DNA from: Sphagnum compactum
Lineage: Eukaryota; Bryophyta; Sphagnopsida; Sphagnales
Assembly: GCA_965153455.1 (NCBI GenBank)
Contig: OZ234500.1
Coordinates: forward strand, 15,437,579 to 15,501,578
Length of the DNA: 64,000 nt
Direction: 5' to 3'
Position 1 is the stretch's first letter, and each line of letters begins with the position of its first letter. The notes beneath the pieces are model-generated. The model searched no databases and was not told where the DNA came from. It was given only the letters and a program-made list of their open reading frames with translations. Shown here in pieces: positions 51,184 to 64,000 of the stretch. A program made the translations under genes and the position numbers.

Positions 51184-52760
51184 CAGTCTTCTTCTTCTTT
51201 CAAGAACTCACTTCGTCCTCGATTCTTCCTTGCTGTTAGGTAGCAAACAGCAATCCTCAGTTGCGAATGTCATATTTCCTTCCACTTAGGCTTTGCTCTC
51301 ATCAACAAGACGAGAGAAAAAACAGCAGAAGATGCACGAGGGGATACACAATTTGCAGACAACTGAATCCAGAATGCTCACAATGAAAGAAAATGCAATC
51401 TGAGTCGGAAACAAATATCGAAGCAAGAATGGTAAGAAAGAACTTGCAGACTTTCCCTTCTATTCTTTTGTTCTCTTTTTCTTTTTTGGTTAATTGCGCG
51501 AAAATCCCCCAAGTCCTGCAGCAGCACAGCTCGACAATAATTGTCGCAAGAAGGAAAAAAAAAAAACTCAATCAGTCAGCTCAGAGCTGGTGTGTGTGTG
51601 TGTGTGTGTCTGTGCCGGCGTCAAAACTGAAGAAAACGGCTTACTACTGAGGAAGTGGAGGCGCGTTGAAAAACGAGCAACGGAGGAGCAACGACTTCGA
51701 AAAGTAAGGGAGCACAAAAACACCGCACCGAACGCTGCTGCGGAATAAACGCGAAAAAGGACCCCCCTTCTCGCCCGCCCCCGCCTCCAAAACACCCCAA
51801 AAGTTACCACAAGACGGCGGTGTAACTTCTCTCGCCTACGTATGTAAATTGTGAAGAAAGATGGGAATCGGGCGAAAAGGTAATTTAGTCCCGTTGAAAA
51901 GTGTAAGGCACCCAGTAGCGTAGCAGCCAAATGGGGTTTCTCTCTCAGAGTGAAAAGTAAAAGCCAGCGCTAAGGGTAGGTAGGCCGGTTATCAGAAGCG
52001 CCCGGAGTGGAACCAGTACAAATAAATACTGGTACCTTCAGGTTCCTAAGTGATGCCTCTTAATTACCGTAGTACCTGAACAATTTCGGCATAAATTAAA
52101 TTATTTTTTGTTTTTGTTGTTGAATTTTCGAAATTTTTATTTATTACTAGTGCCAAAAAAATTTATAAAAAATGAACTTAAGACTCAGACAGGCTCTAGG
52201 GCAGGTTATTTGAGATTTTTTGAACTACCCAACCAGACAGGTGGGTGGTTCTCTGAGACATTCAGAAAACACCAAACCAGACGGTTATGAACAAAACGAA
52301 ATACCCACCCCTACAAGAATATTCCACCTACCTATGTCTAGGTTAACTAGGGTATTAAGTATAAATACTTTCTTGGCAGAAGTCTAACGGTCTAACGCGT
52401 ACACGTGTTACACGGTGGACCAACACACTCCCGACTCCCAACTGTGGGTTTGACTACGAAGTTTACGTATTTTGGCGTCGTATACCTTGTGTCGTATACC
52501 GAAATTTTTGGTATTTATTTTTTATTGCCTTTGGTAGAGAGCGGTTGTGGCAATTCCCAATCAATATGTAGCCTTTTTGGCTCTATTCAAAATAAATAAA
52601 TAAATAAATAAATAAACCCAGAATTAGCCATAAGGTGGCCAGAGTGTGAACTGTTACTGTTTGATAAGGGAACAGAAAGCCCGTGGAAAACTGTTTCCTA
52701 TCCAATCCATCATCATCCATCCCTCGTGGGGTGCGCTCCTAGCTGTTTGTTTCAATCTTC
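51182..52760. promoter_or_regulatory. Probable CSLD promoter and upstream region
   Basis: No gene is visible. The region has a (TG)n tract at about 51590-51610, CT-rich stretches, a (TAAA)n tract at about 52590-52614, and a palindromic G-box ACACGTGT at 52401-52408. I could not identify a convincing TATA box. Assignment to CSLD rests only on position. Confidence 0.4.
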
Positions 52761-52930
52761 TGAAACTCAGCATTTAATGCACAAGGTTCGAGAGTAATTA
52801 TCTATCTATACTAGTTGTGCAGGTAGGAGCAGCAGTGAAAAGATAATGTAGCAGCAGTGGAGGCGTCAGGGGAAAAAGGAAAGACGGGACGAAACTCAGT
52901 TTACTACCCACCAAAATTTTGTGGAAAAGT
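52761..52930 (-). repeat. Dispersed repeat, copy 2 (inverted partner of 34486-34640)
   Basis: Reverse complement of the copy near 34.5 kb, sharing AATGCACAAGGTTCGAGAG, AGGTAGGAGCAGCAGTG, CAGTGGAGGCG and AAACTCAGTTTACTACC, with a few indels. The pair brackets the ING2 and CSLD genes. Confidence 0.75.
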
Positions 52931-55900
52931 CTTCCGGGAAAGAGTGGATGGGGGGTGAATGAAAGCAGAGAGAGAGGGTGACTTTACGGATAACTTTTAT
53001 TGGATTTCAGGAAAAGAACAAAATTCAGCACTGTAGTAGAAGCCAAGGATTTTTGAAAACTAGCAAACCCTACTACTGGACAATAAGGACTTTCGACCGT
53101 TCATACATACTACTACCATCACACTTCCATTCAAGTTCAAAAGCTTTTTTTGTTTTATTCTCAAACTGTCATAATTTGAAACATTCAAACTTGGGCTACC
53201 TTTCAACTATCCTTTCAAATGTGAAAATCATTTATTTATTATGATAAAATCAGTTAAATGGCCTCTACACCTTAGTGTTATACTATATAGAATTTGTAAC
53301 TTGAACTAATTAGTTGTGGGTGGCACCCCAAAAGTTTTTTTTTTTCTCCTTTTTTTTCTTCTTTGATTGGCTCATCTCAAAAAAAACATCTAGTCGAGGT
53401 TTGCACCTTCTATGTTGTAATCTCATCCTTTGGGTTGGTTATATAGGCTACAAGTGTAGAACTTAAGGCAAAGGATATGAGACAAAGTGAGGAGCTATTA
53501 GGACCATGTTGGGGAAATGCATTGGGAACTTGGGGAACATGTTGAAACCCCTTTACAACTTGATGGGAACACATTGGGAACAACAAAAGTCCAACACCCC
53601 AACCCTCCCAACCCAAAAGAAAATATATATATACCTTGCTCTTGGGTCAGATTTGTCCTTCAATAATTTTCCAAATATTATTGGAATGAATTTTTGTGGA
53701 AATACGGAGTTGAGGTATAAAAGAACTTTCATAACTATCAAAAGCTCTAGATCTGAATAATTTCATTATTCATATGATAATAGCAAGTAGACCATGATTG
53801 TAGATCATGAAAAAATAATATTCTTCAAATATGAAAAATGATTTTCTGAAAAAAAAAATTATTTATTCATTTTGTAAATGCGGAAGCTGACCCTAGACTA
53901 TGGTAATAAATCAAAGCTTTGCTCAAATTTATGTGCACCTCACCAAGTACCTTATTGTAGTACTAATTTAGATATGTATGAACATTCTCTTCCAACATTT
54001 GAGATTTGTTTACATTGCCAAATAGGTAGTGATGCAATGAAGGCTAAATTCACCACTACTACTTTTACAACTAAATTTTACTTTGTAGGAATTGTCTTTC
54101 AATTTAGATGGGATTGCATTTTGTAAAATGGCAATGCCATAATTTAGTTGCAAAGTAATGAAATAATCAAGAACAAGATCGAGAATAGGATTTTGGAATC
54201 GAGAATAGGATTTTGGAATCAACTACTTTTGGGGAGTGATGGACAGGATATGAGAATGGAAAATGCTCACAATTTGAAGCTTTACATTAATGTTCATTTT
54301 CAAGCCTTCAAGGTCAAGTCTAAGATTCTCTGAATGTTGGGTACTTAAAATAAATTACAAATTTTGAAGTTTCTTAGAATTTCTTAATTGAAAGTTCTAC
54401 ACTTTCTATGTTCATCATGTATAGTAATTCATCAAGTGATTTTTTGTCAATTTTGTTTTCAAGTCTCTTTTTTTTCTTATTTTTTTGTTGGATAATTGAT
54501 TCACTTTGAAAAATGATTTTGTTCTTTCATCATTAGATTTTACACCTTAACCCTTGCGTTGTTGAGGTCTTGAAGTTTGTCAAAATCATGATCTTGTGAA
54601 CTCGAAATTTTAGAATTCAATGCAATTCAAGATTTTTAGGGTTTTTTGTTCATGTCTTGTGTTTCCCTTCTTGTGCAACTAACTATTTGCAACTTTGCAT
54701 TCTATTTGTAGACTATGAAATGTGATTCTATGAAATGTGATTTTGTGGTGTTTGGGGGTTTCAATATTTTGATTTGAATTGTTGAAGTAGGTGTACTAAT
54801 TTTCTAGTTTCTCCTTGAAACAAAGGCATCATATCCATACTGCATTAGAGCCAATCTTGGCTTTAGTTTGTGGTTATCAAAACAAACCTACCCTACTCAT
54901 TTACCCGGATGTTGGATTGAATAGTAACACTCTACATCCTTGCCCAATCCTTAGTATTTCTAGCTTTCAAAATTAGATTCTACTCCTTGAAACACTATAG
55001 ATGTTGAAGTGATGGCTAGATTTCACGATGCATAAAAGGTTGCATTGTTCGAAAGAAAATGCTCAATGATAGGATTTGGGTGTCAAGAAAGTTTGCATAT
55101 TGTGATTATTTTTTCGGATATGCAATTATTGATGCATGAAATGAGAGGTATCCCATGGGGAAAGAAATTATGTGTTGTTTTGCTTTGTTTGCAAATGAAT
55201 CATGTTTCAAAGGGCTCTTCTCATGTCACAAGGTCTCATTAGTGCTTTACCACAACTTTTGCATTTACCATGGTGATGCACTAGGACATGAGATCTATGG
55301 TTTATTCCATTTGGTAGTTGTTGCAATTATTACCAAATTTTAAGAAAGGGATGGCCATTGGCGACATCCCAAGAATGTAGCAATGTATCATGGCTTCAAA
55401 GTTAATGTTGTTCAATGAAATACACCAATTCTTGGGCACTTTGAGCTAAATAGATTGATTTGTCCAAGAAGATAGTAACCCATTAGCTTGAAATGTTCAA
55501 TCTTGACAACTATCATTTGAATTAGAGGTGAATACAAATTACACACATTGCCATTGGAATTTGGAATAATCTAACCTATCACTATTTTGGCATGTTGGTG
55601 TGCATGAAATCTCACTAGATCAACCTTTATTGTCTATGGATAACCTTGTAGACCAAGTGGCTAGTGTCTTTGATTTTTGTGGGTGAGTTTTGACATTGAA
55701 CCTTTATTATCAACACCCCATGTGAATTTTAGCATTGTTGTTTGGGTTTTAAAAAGATATGTAACATATTATCATGTTGTAAACATAACCAGCCTATTAG
55801 TACCTATAATATGGAAAGGCCAAGATGAATTTGTTAATTGTTGATAAAGAGGTTTTAACTTTTGACTAGCAAATGAAAAATTATAAAGCCACCCCACCTT

Positions 55901-58900
55901 GAATTTGATAAACTTGCAAAATCTTTTCTTGTTGTCATAGGTTAAATGAAATTATTGGCTTTGGGGTGATACAGGAAATTTACATGTTTTGCACATTTTG
56001 CAATAAAATAACTAGAATGTCCAATTTGACCTTGAATGCCCCACCTAAAAAGGTATTTGCAAGTGTAGTGAATTGGTCTTGAAATCGATTTTTTTATTCC
56101 ATGGTGAGATATTTTTTATTCTTAATGGGTCATTCTATTCTTAGATTTTTAAAAAGATCTTAATTATAATAAATAAATAAATTATGCAACATCTTTACAT
56201 GAGATAACGCCCTCGGCATATCAAAATTGAACCACTACTTGGCTATTGTTTCATAGGGACTCTTATGCCCTTGTCTTTAGGCATTGCCTTACACAAACCA
56301 ATCTTTTTTTAAAAAGAGATATGGTGACATGAATAATGTTTGTTGTGCATTAAAAATACCTCCACCCATACTTGCATTTGACCTTGCAACAATATTTTTC
56401 CCATCCAAGCTTACTTATTTACAAATTCCAAGCCTCACCCATAAACATGAACTTGGGCTAGTAAAATGTTAGAACTTAAAACCTACTAATAACAAACTAG
56501 CTAGACCAATCAATATATCTAACCAATCAAAAGCAAGCATTTGATTTTGTAAGGGCTTTTCCTAACCTTAACATATTGAACAAATTTTTTAAACCATAGT
56601 CATTTTATTGAACATGTCAAACAATTTTTTATTGATCTTCATCCAAACATGTTGTGCAATGTGTTGATGGAGATGATCTAAAAAGAATTTGCACGTCTTT
56701 ATGTATCAAGGAGCGGGCATGCAAGTTTGAATGATTCTAAGTCCAACCAAGCCGATTGCCAAGCCTAACAAGCCAAGGCTATCGGTAAGCAAGGAGCCAA
56801 AATCGGCCAAAACATGCATGCTACCTAGTACATTAAAGGCAAGGAACCAAGTTAAAATCAAAGAAACACAAGAAAAGAATTCCAAGGAATAAAAGGAAGA
56901 GCTTGTAGAATCGGCCACCCACACAATTGGCAAGGCAATTCAATTTTGTCATATTTAATATGTTGTAAAACGAGACTCAATTGAGGATATTTAACATGTC
57001 ACATTTCAATGGTTACAAACTTGACCATAGATTTCAATTTGAGTTGTGCAATTCATACAACTTCTCAATTGTTAGATTGTGGAAGCTTGGAAGTACTTGT
57101 TGTTAAGGATTATGTCTTGAACCTTGGGTTCCAACCCTTAGTCCTCCTTTACACTAGAGTTTGAAAGCTCATAACCAAAGGAAATTCAAAATCTTTAGAA
57201 GAAAAGACATGTCGAAGTTCCAAGTTCATTTTACACAACGGTTGAAGGTCTATGGGACAAATGCAATGTGGATGCATGAAGAATGTTCATTAAACGCACT
57301 TTGGATAATGTTTCATGGTCTACAAAACTTCATGCCAAGTCCATTAGACTTGAGTCCTAAAATCATGATTTGGTCTAAAATGTTACTCTTTGGCTCTATT
57401 GTAATCCATAGTCCTTGCCATATTAGCCTAGGCCAAAAATGGCAAAGAACACAAATAGGCAAAAACATTCTTGCAAGAAGGAGGTGAGGTAGCATGCAAC
57501 TAGGGTGCCCATGTTTTTTTTTTTTTTTTCTTTTGGGGGAGGTGGGGGTGCTGAATTATTATTTTTGTTCTCATGAAGTTCCCATGACGTTCTCGAACAT
57601 GTTCCCAATAGCTCCTTACTTTAATCACATATTTGTTTTCTAATTTTGAAATTAATTTTTTTGTTACATCATCTACTATAATATTGTGGTATGAGTAGTG
57701 AAATTATTGAGAGTGTAGTAGCCTATGATGATAATTATGATGATTTTTTCAACATGTTAACTTCATATTTTCACAAAATTTCATTTCACTTCCCTCTTTT
57801 GAGGATTATTTAATAATGAAAAATGACCCTTGGTTACTATTGTAGGGCCACATTTCTAAGCATGGGTGGAGCTGCTCTAAAGGCATTAGCCCAATGAAAG
57901 CTTCTCTTTCAAACGGATTGTATTATAAAGTCCCATTGTGACATCAATAATGACTTGAGGTCCATATGACTATTGTTTACATATGTCCACCCGCCTTTCT
58001 TTTTTGTGCAAATTTTTGAAAAACTTTGTCACAAATTCAATGATTTTGGAAAATCTTTAAACATTTCAACAAAAATCTTAAAATTTTGCCGATTTTCTAT
58101 ACATGGGTTCAAGTAGATAGCCAAATGTATTTAAGGATATTTAATCATTCCCTTTCATATTTTTCAAATAGCCAAATTTGGCTAAATCAGCTTATGGATG
58201 ATCACCACCTTGGCTAAATCAAAATTCAGGGGAGAAAAACATTGATACTCAAAAAATGAAAAAAAATAAAATAAAAGTAATTATTAACATGTTGCTCAAT
58301 ATGGTAATTTTTGAAAATTTGTGGATTGAGGATCACATTTGAAGTTTCGATTCATTCTTTTCCCCCAAAAGAACACAATGAAAAAATTTAAATAAGCCTC
58401 AAATGCATGTCCATATAATAATGAAATCTTCAATTTCAAATATTTAAATATATTCTATGTTTCCATTGGAAGAAGGCCACTTGGAATGTTTTGGAGGATG
58501 ATTAAGTTGGACATTTTATTACTTCCAAAATGGTGAAGCATAATTGATGGTAGGCATTTTTTTTTTTATAATAAATTCGTTACATGCCATCCAAACTTCA
58601 AAGCTCTTACCACATGCCATGACAACTTTAAATAGAACTAACACTTTGCAACATACCTAATGCCATACAAATGTATGAGATATATACTTGCATCATACCA
58701 GCCCAATAAGCAGTCTAAGACCCTAATACCAATACCAAGCTAGTATGAAACTTTTAAAATAGGGTTGGATATCAATATTAGGCTCATACGAATTTTTTTT
58801 AAATGCTTCATTATTAGTATGAGGCTTTTATGAAAATTTCAAAAATAAGATTCGATATTGGTACCAAGTGGATCCAAATTGGTTACACATAGCATATTTT

Positions 58901-60610
58901 TTATCTAAATGTGGCTATGATAATTAAATTGTGTTTATAACTTGCCAAAAAAAACCTACATAATGTTGTATGTTCATGTGGTTCCATCTTTGTTCAAGCT
59001 TTAAGTTTACAACGCTACAAGATTTTTCATAATGTAGCATAGTGGTAACAAATTCTTTTACACATGAGTTTTTTGTGGTTACTAAAGATTGTGAAGAGGA
59101 ATCAATCTAAACCAACAAAACTAACTTTACAACACATAATACACAACGATTGCCTTCTCTTTAAACTTATTAAAAGTATCATTGATCTTTCAAACTAATA
59201 ACTTAAGAGTTGGCAACCACTTCGCCTACACTAGATTTGCAAACCCCATTAACTTTTTTAAAAAACAAATCACACAAGACATTGGTCATGAAGCAATAGT
59301 GTGGTGATTGTTTAAATCATCGACCTTGAGAGTTTCAATCTCCAACAAATAAATTTGCAGTGTTTCATTTTCTTTCCCAAGGCTAAAATCCAAGTAAAAG
59401 AAATTTGATGAATTCTCCAAACAAATTATCAAAACCCATTACTATCCATTTCACATGAACATCATGGAAGAACATAATAACAATTAACAAACTTGATGTA
59501 ATGAAATGATATAAAAATAAGAAGAAGAATCATTAGAATGAGCCTCCAGTACTACAAGTTGTTTATAACTCAAAGAAAGCATAAAAATTAAACAAATCAT
59601 ATCTTCAAATACATGGATGCACAAATGAAAATGGTTTTTTATTCAATTGTTCACACATCCATCATACCAAATACTATCGATCTTGATATATCACTACTAC
59701 AAAAAATGAGATTTATGACTAAGAAAATGTAGTCGTTTCATGCAAATAAGATCACATGACAATGTAATCAACTCAAACTTGTTGCTTTTATCATAGTCGT
59801 AAAAATGGCAATAGTCACAAACCACAAAAACAACTATGGTAAAAATGACTATAACAACCCAAGATACATATGTAGTCATCTAATTTGTAATATTTTGTGA
59901 ATATTATTGAGTTTTTCAACTAGTGATTAGTAGCCACGTGGCAACCTATATTACATAAGACAATATAAACTAGCCTATGTTGAAGGTAGAATTTTACCGA
60001 AATCTTTTTATTGATTTTTTATTACCGAAATCAGTTACCAAATTATCGGAACCAATTATCAAATTTTCATTATTGGAAACATTTTTATCGAAATTGATTT
60101 ACTACTAGATTACATTGAGTAATTTTAGGATCGATTTTTTGGGATACGGCTAATTGCCTATTCCATCATTTTATTGTTTTCTTTCTTGAAGGTACTTAAG
60201 GTTTTGTACCTTTTAGGAATGTACAAAGGAAATTTTTTGGAGTAAATTAACTTTTCTTTAATATATTTTTGTATGTAAAAGTTCCATGAGTTGTTTCTTC
60301 TTTGTATGTTGTGAGTATTTTGTCTTTTGTATGCACGGTTTTTTTCCTTGTATTTGTTTCAAGTTTGTTTTTTAAGAAAGTTTATGAAATTGTCTTACTA
60401 AATTTTAACAAGCCTTTTGTGTTTAAGTTTTTTGTTTATTTAAGGAGAGTAAAAAGGTTTATTTTCTTATTTTATTCCTTTCAAAACCCAATAGTTCATT
60501 AGGTGGCCTTAACAACCTAGCCTAAAAACTTAAACCTAAGGCCTATGTAACCTAACCTAAAGGGGTACCCTAGATTAAGAAAAGTAAGTTAACTAAACAT
60601 ATTCAAGTAG

Positions 60611-60682
60611 GTTGCAAATGTGAGGATTTGAACCCCTCACCTTCACATTAAGAGTCCAAGTCTTTAACCATTGCACCATTAT
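60611..60682 (-). other. tRNA-Lys(CTT)-like pseudo-tRNA or SINE head with intact pol III boxes
   Basis: On the minus strand, A box TGGTGCAATGG (60678-60668) matches TRGYNNARNNG, and B box GGTTCAAATC (60634-60625) matches GGTTCRANNC, at normal spacing. The T stem TGAGG/CCTCA is perfect. The anticodon loop CTCTTAA gives CTT (Lys), but the anticodon stem is weak and only four acceptor pairs form. It is therefore a degenerate tRNA or the head of a tRNA-derived SINE whose body would run toward lower coordinates. Confidence 0.6.
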
Positions 60683-60719
60683 TTCAATAAGTGATAATCT
60701 TTTTCATTGCATCACTATG

Positions 60720-61735
60720 AACATTTTTTCCTATCCTACCTATGCAACTTAATTTGCCCGCCCTAGTTATGTAACTATCTTAAATTACCCTAGGCTATTT
60801 TTTATCATTTTAGGTTACTTCTAGGGCATTTAAAGTTCTATTTAAGCTGTTTTTGACTAATTAACCTTAGCCTATATTATGTTATTATAAGTTAGTTTTG
60901 GATATTATAGGTTATTTCACCCCATGTTTTTTTTTCAAAAAATTCGATTATTATAGGTTGTTATTAAGTTATTCTACCTTTAGCTATTTGAAATTATTTT
61001 AGGATATATTATCTTAGAATATTATAGGTTATTTTACCTTAGGTTATTATTGGTTATTATTGATTTTTTTTTGTTTTTTTTGTTTTTCTTACTTTTTTTG
61101 GCCTATTTTACTCTAGGTTATTTTATGATTTTAAGATAGTTTACTCTAAATTATTCAAGGTTATTTTACCTTACTCCATTGTAATTTATTATCATTTATT
61201 CTACCTTAAGTTATTATAGGTTTATTTTCAATTATTTTATCCTATGTTATTCTTAATTATGATGTTTTAGGCTACTTTAGGTTATTTAAATTATTTTCAA
61301 TTATCCTCAGTTATTTTAAGTTATTTAAAAAATTCCAATTTAAACTATTTAAATTTTTTCATTATGGGTTATCTCACTCATTCTAAGTTATTTTAAACTA
61401 AATATTGTAATTTATTCGAGCATATTATAGGTTATTTTATTTTAGGATATCTTAGGCTATTACATTTAAAATTTTATTAATCTTAAACTATTTTAAGTTA
61501 GTATACCCTAACTTATCAATAATTTCAAATAGCTTATAATATCTTATAATAATTTGGGGTAAAATAACCTAAAATAACCTAGGCTATAATAGCTTAAAAT
61601 AAGCTTAAAATACTAACCTTTCAAATAACCTTGAATAAAATAATCTAAAATAACTTTAAATAATTTTATGTAAAATAACCTTGAATAGCTTAAAGTAGAA
61701 TACCTAAATTAGCTTAAATAAATAGTTCAAAATGT
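60720..61735. repeat. AT-rich GGTTATTTTACCTTA repeat block with orientation switch
   Basis: From about 60780 to 61490, imperfect units of GGTTATTATAGGTTATTTTA type repeat many times. From about 61530 to 61735 the same unit appears as its reverse complement (TAAAATAACCTAAAATAACC type). The block could fold into a long imperfect hairpin. No coding potential. Confidence 0.65.
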
Positions 61736-63239
61736 TGATGTAACTAGGTGAAAATCCTTTAAGATGAACCACCAAAGCCAAAAATGACCTAATCATTATT
61801 GTGGTCATCTTTTCCCTATATTTTGATCCCCATCAAAACTAATGAATCAAAAAGTGTTATATTTCATAAGCACCATATTTTATTCCACTAAAATTTTAAT
61901 TTCATCATAATCATCCATAAATGTATCTTTACATGGTAAAAAAAGATTATGTAAAAAATATATTAAAAGTTAGAACATTATGACAGGATTTTGGTACACC
62001 TTAAAAAATTTGGACCCAATTACCAATATGTTACTTGTAATCTATTAGTATGGCTACCTAGAACAAGGATTTTAAGAAAATAATTAATCCATGACTCTAA
62101 TCACGGGACTATTCATGTAGTCATAATTATGGCATTACTTGTAAAAATGACATAGTTGTAAGTTCAATATGCCTACATGATTAGGTTTGAGACATAGTTG
62201 CAAAAGTTGCGAATCATAAAACCACATTTTTACAACAATGTATTTTTCAAAATATCAAAAAAAAAAATAGGAAACATGTTAACATTTTTCATACTCTAAA
62301 ACATTTAGTTTGTTACAAATAATTGCATTGGCCTCAACAATAGTTTCATTGAATGCATCTTCCACCTCTACAACTATTTCAAATATCCTAGGATGGATTC
62401 AAAGAATTGAATCATTTAGGAAGTCAAGTATTATAGTACCCGAAAACAATTTCCATGAATTGATAATGAGGAATAAAAGATCCAAATATGGAATAATACT
62501 TCCATGAACATTTCTTGAAGCTTGGTTGAGATCACAACAACTTGTTCAATAGCTTCTTTTGCGCTTGTTCACTTTCCCATTTAATTGTAATAGGTAAAAC
62601 AACAAGACAATAAGTTGTTTATAAAAAGATGGCACTTTCCACTTGTATGATTTATAAAAACTCTTTTAGAACTCTAAAAGCTAATATACACTTCAAGTAT
62701 TTTGAATTGGACTTTGTGAAACTTAAGCAGAAACTAATCAAAATCATGGATTCTTGCTAAGAGATTTCAAATTCACTTTTGGGTTTAATTTTGTTTTTAT
62801 TTCTAGCATTGTCTTTCATAGTCTTCCATTATAAAAATTCACACCAATCCTTTTAGCTATACAATTTCATGAGTTCAAGATCATCAAATAGTTGTTTACA
62901 AGGTTCATTTCATAAAGTATTCCATTCTACACTATTTGCACTTTTACAAACAGATTATTCTTAATCTATTTGTCATTTGCTTGAAAATGGTTTATGGAAT
63001 GAAGGGGATGATAAAACAATAATATGCAATTCATGATATGCTTATGTGCTTCCTATAACATGTATTTATTGTAAAAAGGTGTGTTTGCATGAATGAACTA
63101 CTCATTACATAACAAACAAAAGGGTAAAATTTGAAGGATTGTAGGGGTTTTGAGGGTACCATCGTGATGAAAAGGTTTTAAAAACCTGAAAAAATAAACA
63201 TGGTAAGCTATTGGTTGTGTTTGAATAACTTTGGCCTCA

Positions 63240-63560
63240 ACCTTCTATAATTTGGCAAATGTGATGGGTTTAAGGAGAGAATTCGATGCTCACAACATAC
63301 GAAACCAAGTTAGCCTCTACAAAAGTTGACACTCATAACAAATCAACAAAATATGAGGAGAACATGACAGAGATTAGCTTTGACAAAAAAATTGACATTC
63401 ACAACAATAAATTCACAGATGCGAGGAAACATGACATGAATCATCAAGAAAATAATTCATGCTCACAACAACATATTGGCAAATGCAAGGAGAACACAAC
63501 ATGTACTTTCAATAAAAAAATTGACACTCACAATAGATCAACAAAATTTGTTTGAATTAC
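63240..63560. repeat. Minisatellite with unit of about 65 bp
   Basis: TTGACACTCACAAC-type starts occur near 63326, 63392, 63456 and 63521, spaced 66, 64 and 65 bp. Each is followed by CAACAAAATTTG, then ATGCGAGGARAACATGACA-like sequence. The array is spanned by an 89-codon ORF (63286-63555, plus strand) with the peptide repeat KKIDTHNRSTKF, but the period breaks the frame and no splice sites support a gene. Confidence 0.65.
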
Positions 63561-64000
63561 GCATAATGCTTGTGGATTGTACCTAATCAATATTTTATTA
63601 TGGCTTCAGATTAACCATTATCACCTCTACATCACATTGCTTCTTCGACTTCCTACTCAAACACCTAAACATATGTTCCCATATATTGAAACTTGATTTT
63701 GATTCTATACCTTCAAGCTCATCGTCAATGATTAACCCTTGGCCCTCATTATGTTTTTGACATCCCAACTCACCAAAACATAGTCCCAAACCCTCCTACT
63801 AAAACACCATGCTTGAATCAAACAACTTAATAACTCCAAATAGACTTTCAAAACAAATACAAATGTTTAAGCTTCAATCTCCGACAACCTAAAAGCATAG
63901 AAATAGACTCTCCTACAAAACACAATGTTTCCATCTTCATCACACAAATCATTAAAATCTACCCATTCCATCTCCTTTCCATTTCCAACAACACTCATTT

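Larger units (their letters stand above)
52931..64000. other. AT-rich intergenic DNA, no gene recognised
   Basis: No coding exon is supported. The region contains dispersed repeat copies (53480-53580, 57550-57625 and 58130-58225), a tRNA-like element (60611-60682), an AT-rich repeat that switches orientation (about 60720-61735) and a minisatellite (63240-63560). A perfect G-box CCACGTGGC lies at about 59934-59942, with no gene nearby. Confidence 0.7.

Noticed and set aside
51086-51184. N-terminal extension of CSLD reading RERERE plus poly-Val
   Set aside because: The extension would have to start at GTG; the ATG at 51085 is the first ATG and gives a typical CSLD start and length.

Overview
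This is nuclear DNA of a land plant. The evidence is split genes with short GT-AG introns, a plant CSLD-type glycosyltransferase, a kinesin-14 with an N-terminal calponin-homology domain, a plant ING2-type PHD protein, and several CCCTAAA/TTTAGGG telomere-type motifs. The compact introns (mostly 80-450 bp), set between very AT-rich, repeat-filled intergenic DNA, suggest a seedless plant such as a moss, liverwort or lycophyte. That placement is inference, not proof.

Layout. 1-8992: AT-rich DNA with no convincing gene; several minisatellites, the most striking at 6090-6720 and 8200-8690. 8993-11320: a compact plus-strand gene of six exons for a TEX30/KANL3-like alpha/beta hydrolase. 11321-23900: gene-free, AT-rich, with tandem arrays and dispersed short repeats. 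24700-33456: a large plus-strand kinesin-14 (KCH) gene of about 20 exons, with one intron that looks minor-spliceosome (U12) type. 33457-41748: no confident gene, but gene-like remains: a short ORF, two tandem arrays, one with peptide-like repeats on the minus strand, and a coding-like tract at 38061-39559 whose exons do not join cleanly. 41749-44229: minus-strand ING2-like gene of seven exons ending in a complete C4HC3 PHD finger. 46815-51085: minus-strand cellulose synthase-like D gene of four exons with all catalytic motifs. 51182-64000: AT-rich, gene-free, with a tRNA-Lys-like pol III element, an orientation-switching AT repeat and a 65-bp minisatellite.

The genes are not co-transcribed. 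The hydrolase and kinesin run rightward, ING2 and CSLD leftward. CSLD makes wall polysaccharide during tip growth and cell-plate formation, and KCH kinesins link actin to microtubules in similar processes. ING2 reads H3K4me3, and relatives of the hydrolase (KANL3) sit in a histone acetyltransferase complex. These shared themes are suggestive, but adjacency in a plant genome is weak evidence of joint function.

The best leads are the candidate AT-AT U12 intron in the kinesin motor domain, an exon-plus-intron tandem duplication in the hydrolase gene, a roughly 150-170 bp repeat in opposite orientations bounding the ING2/CSLD block, and a small palindrome-bearing dispersed repeat family.
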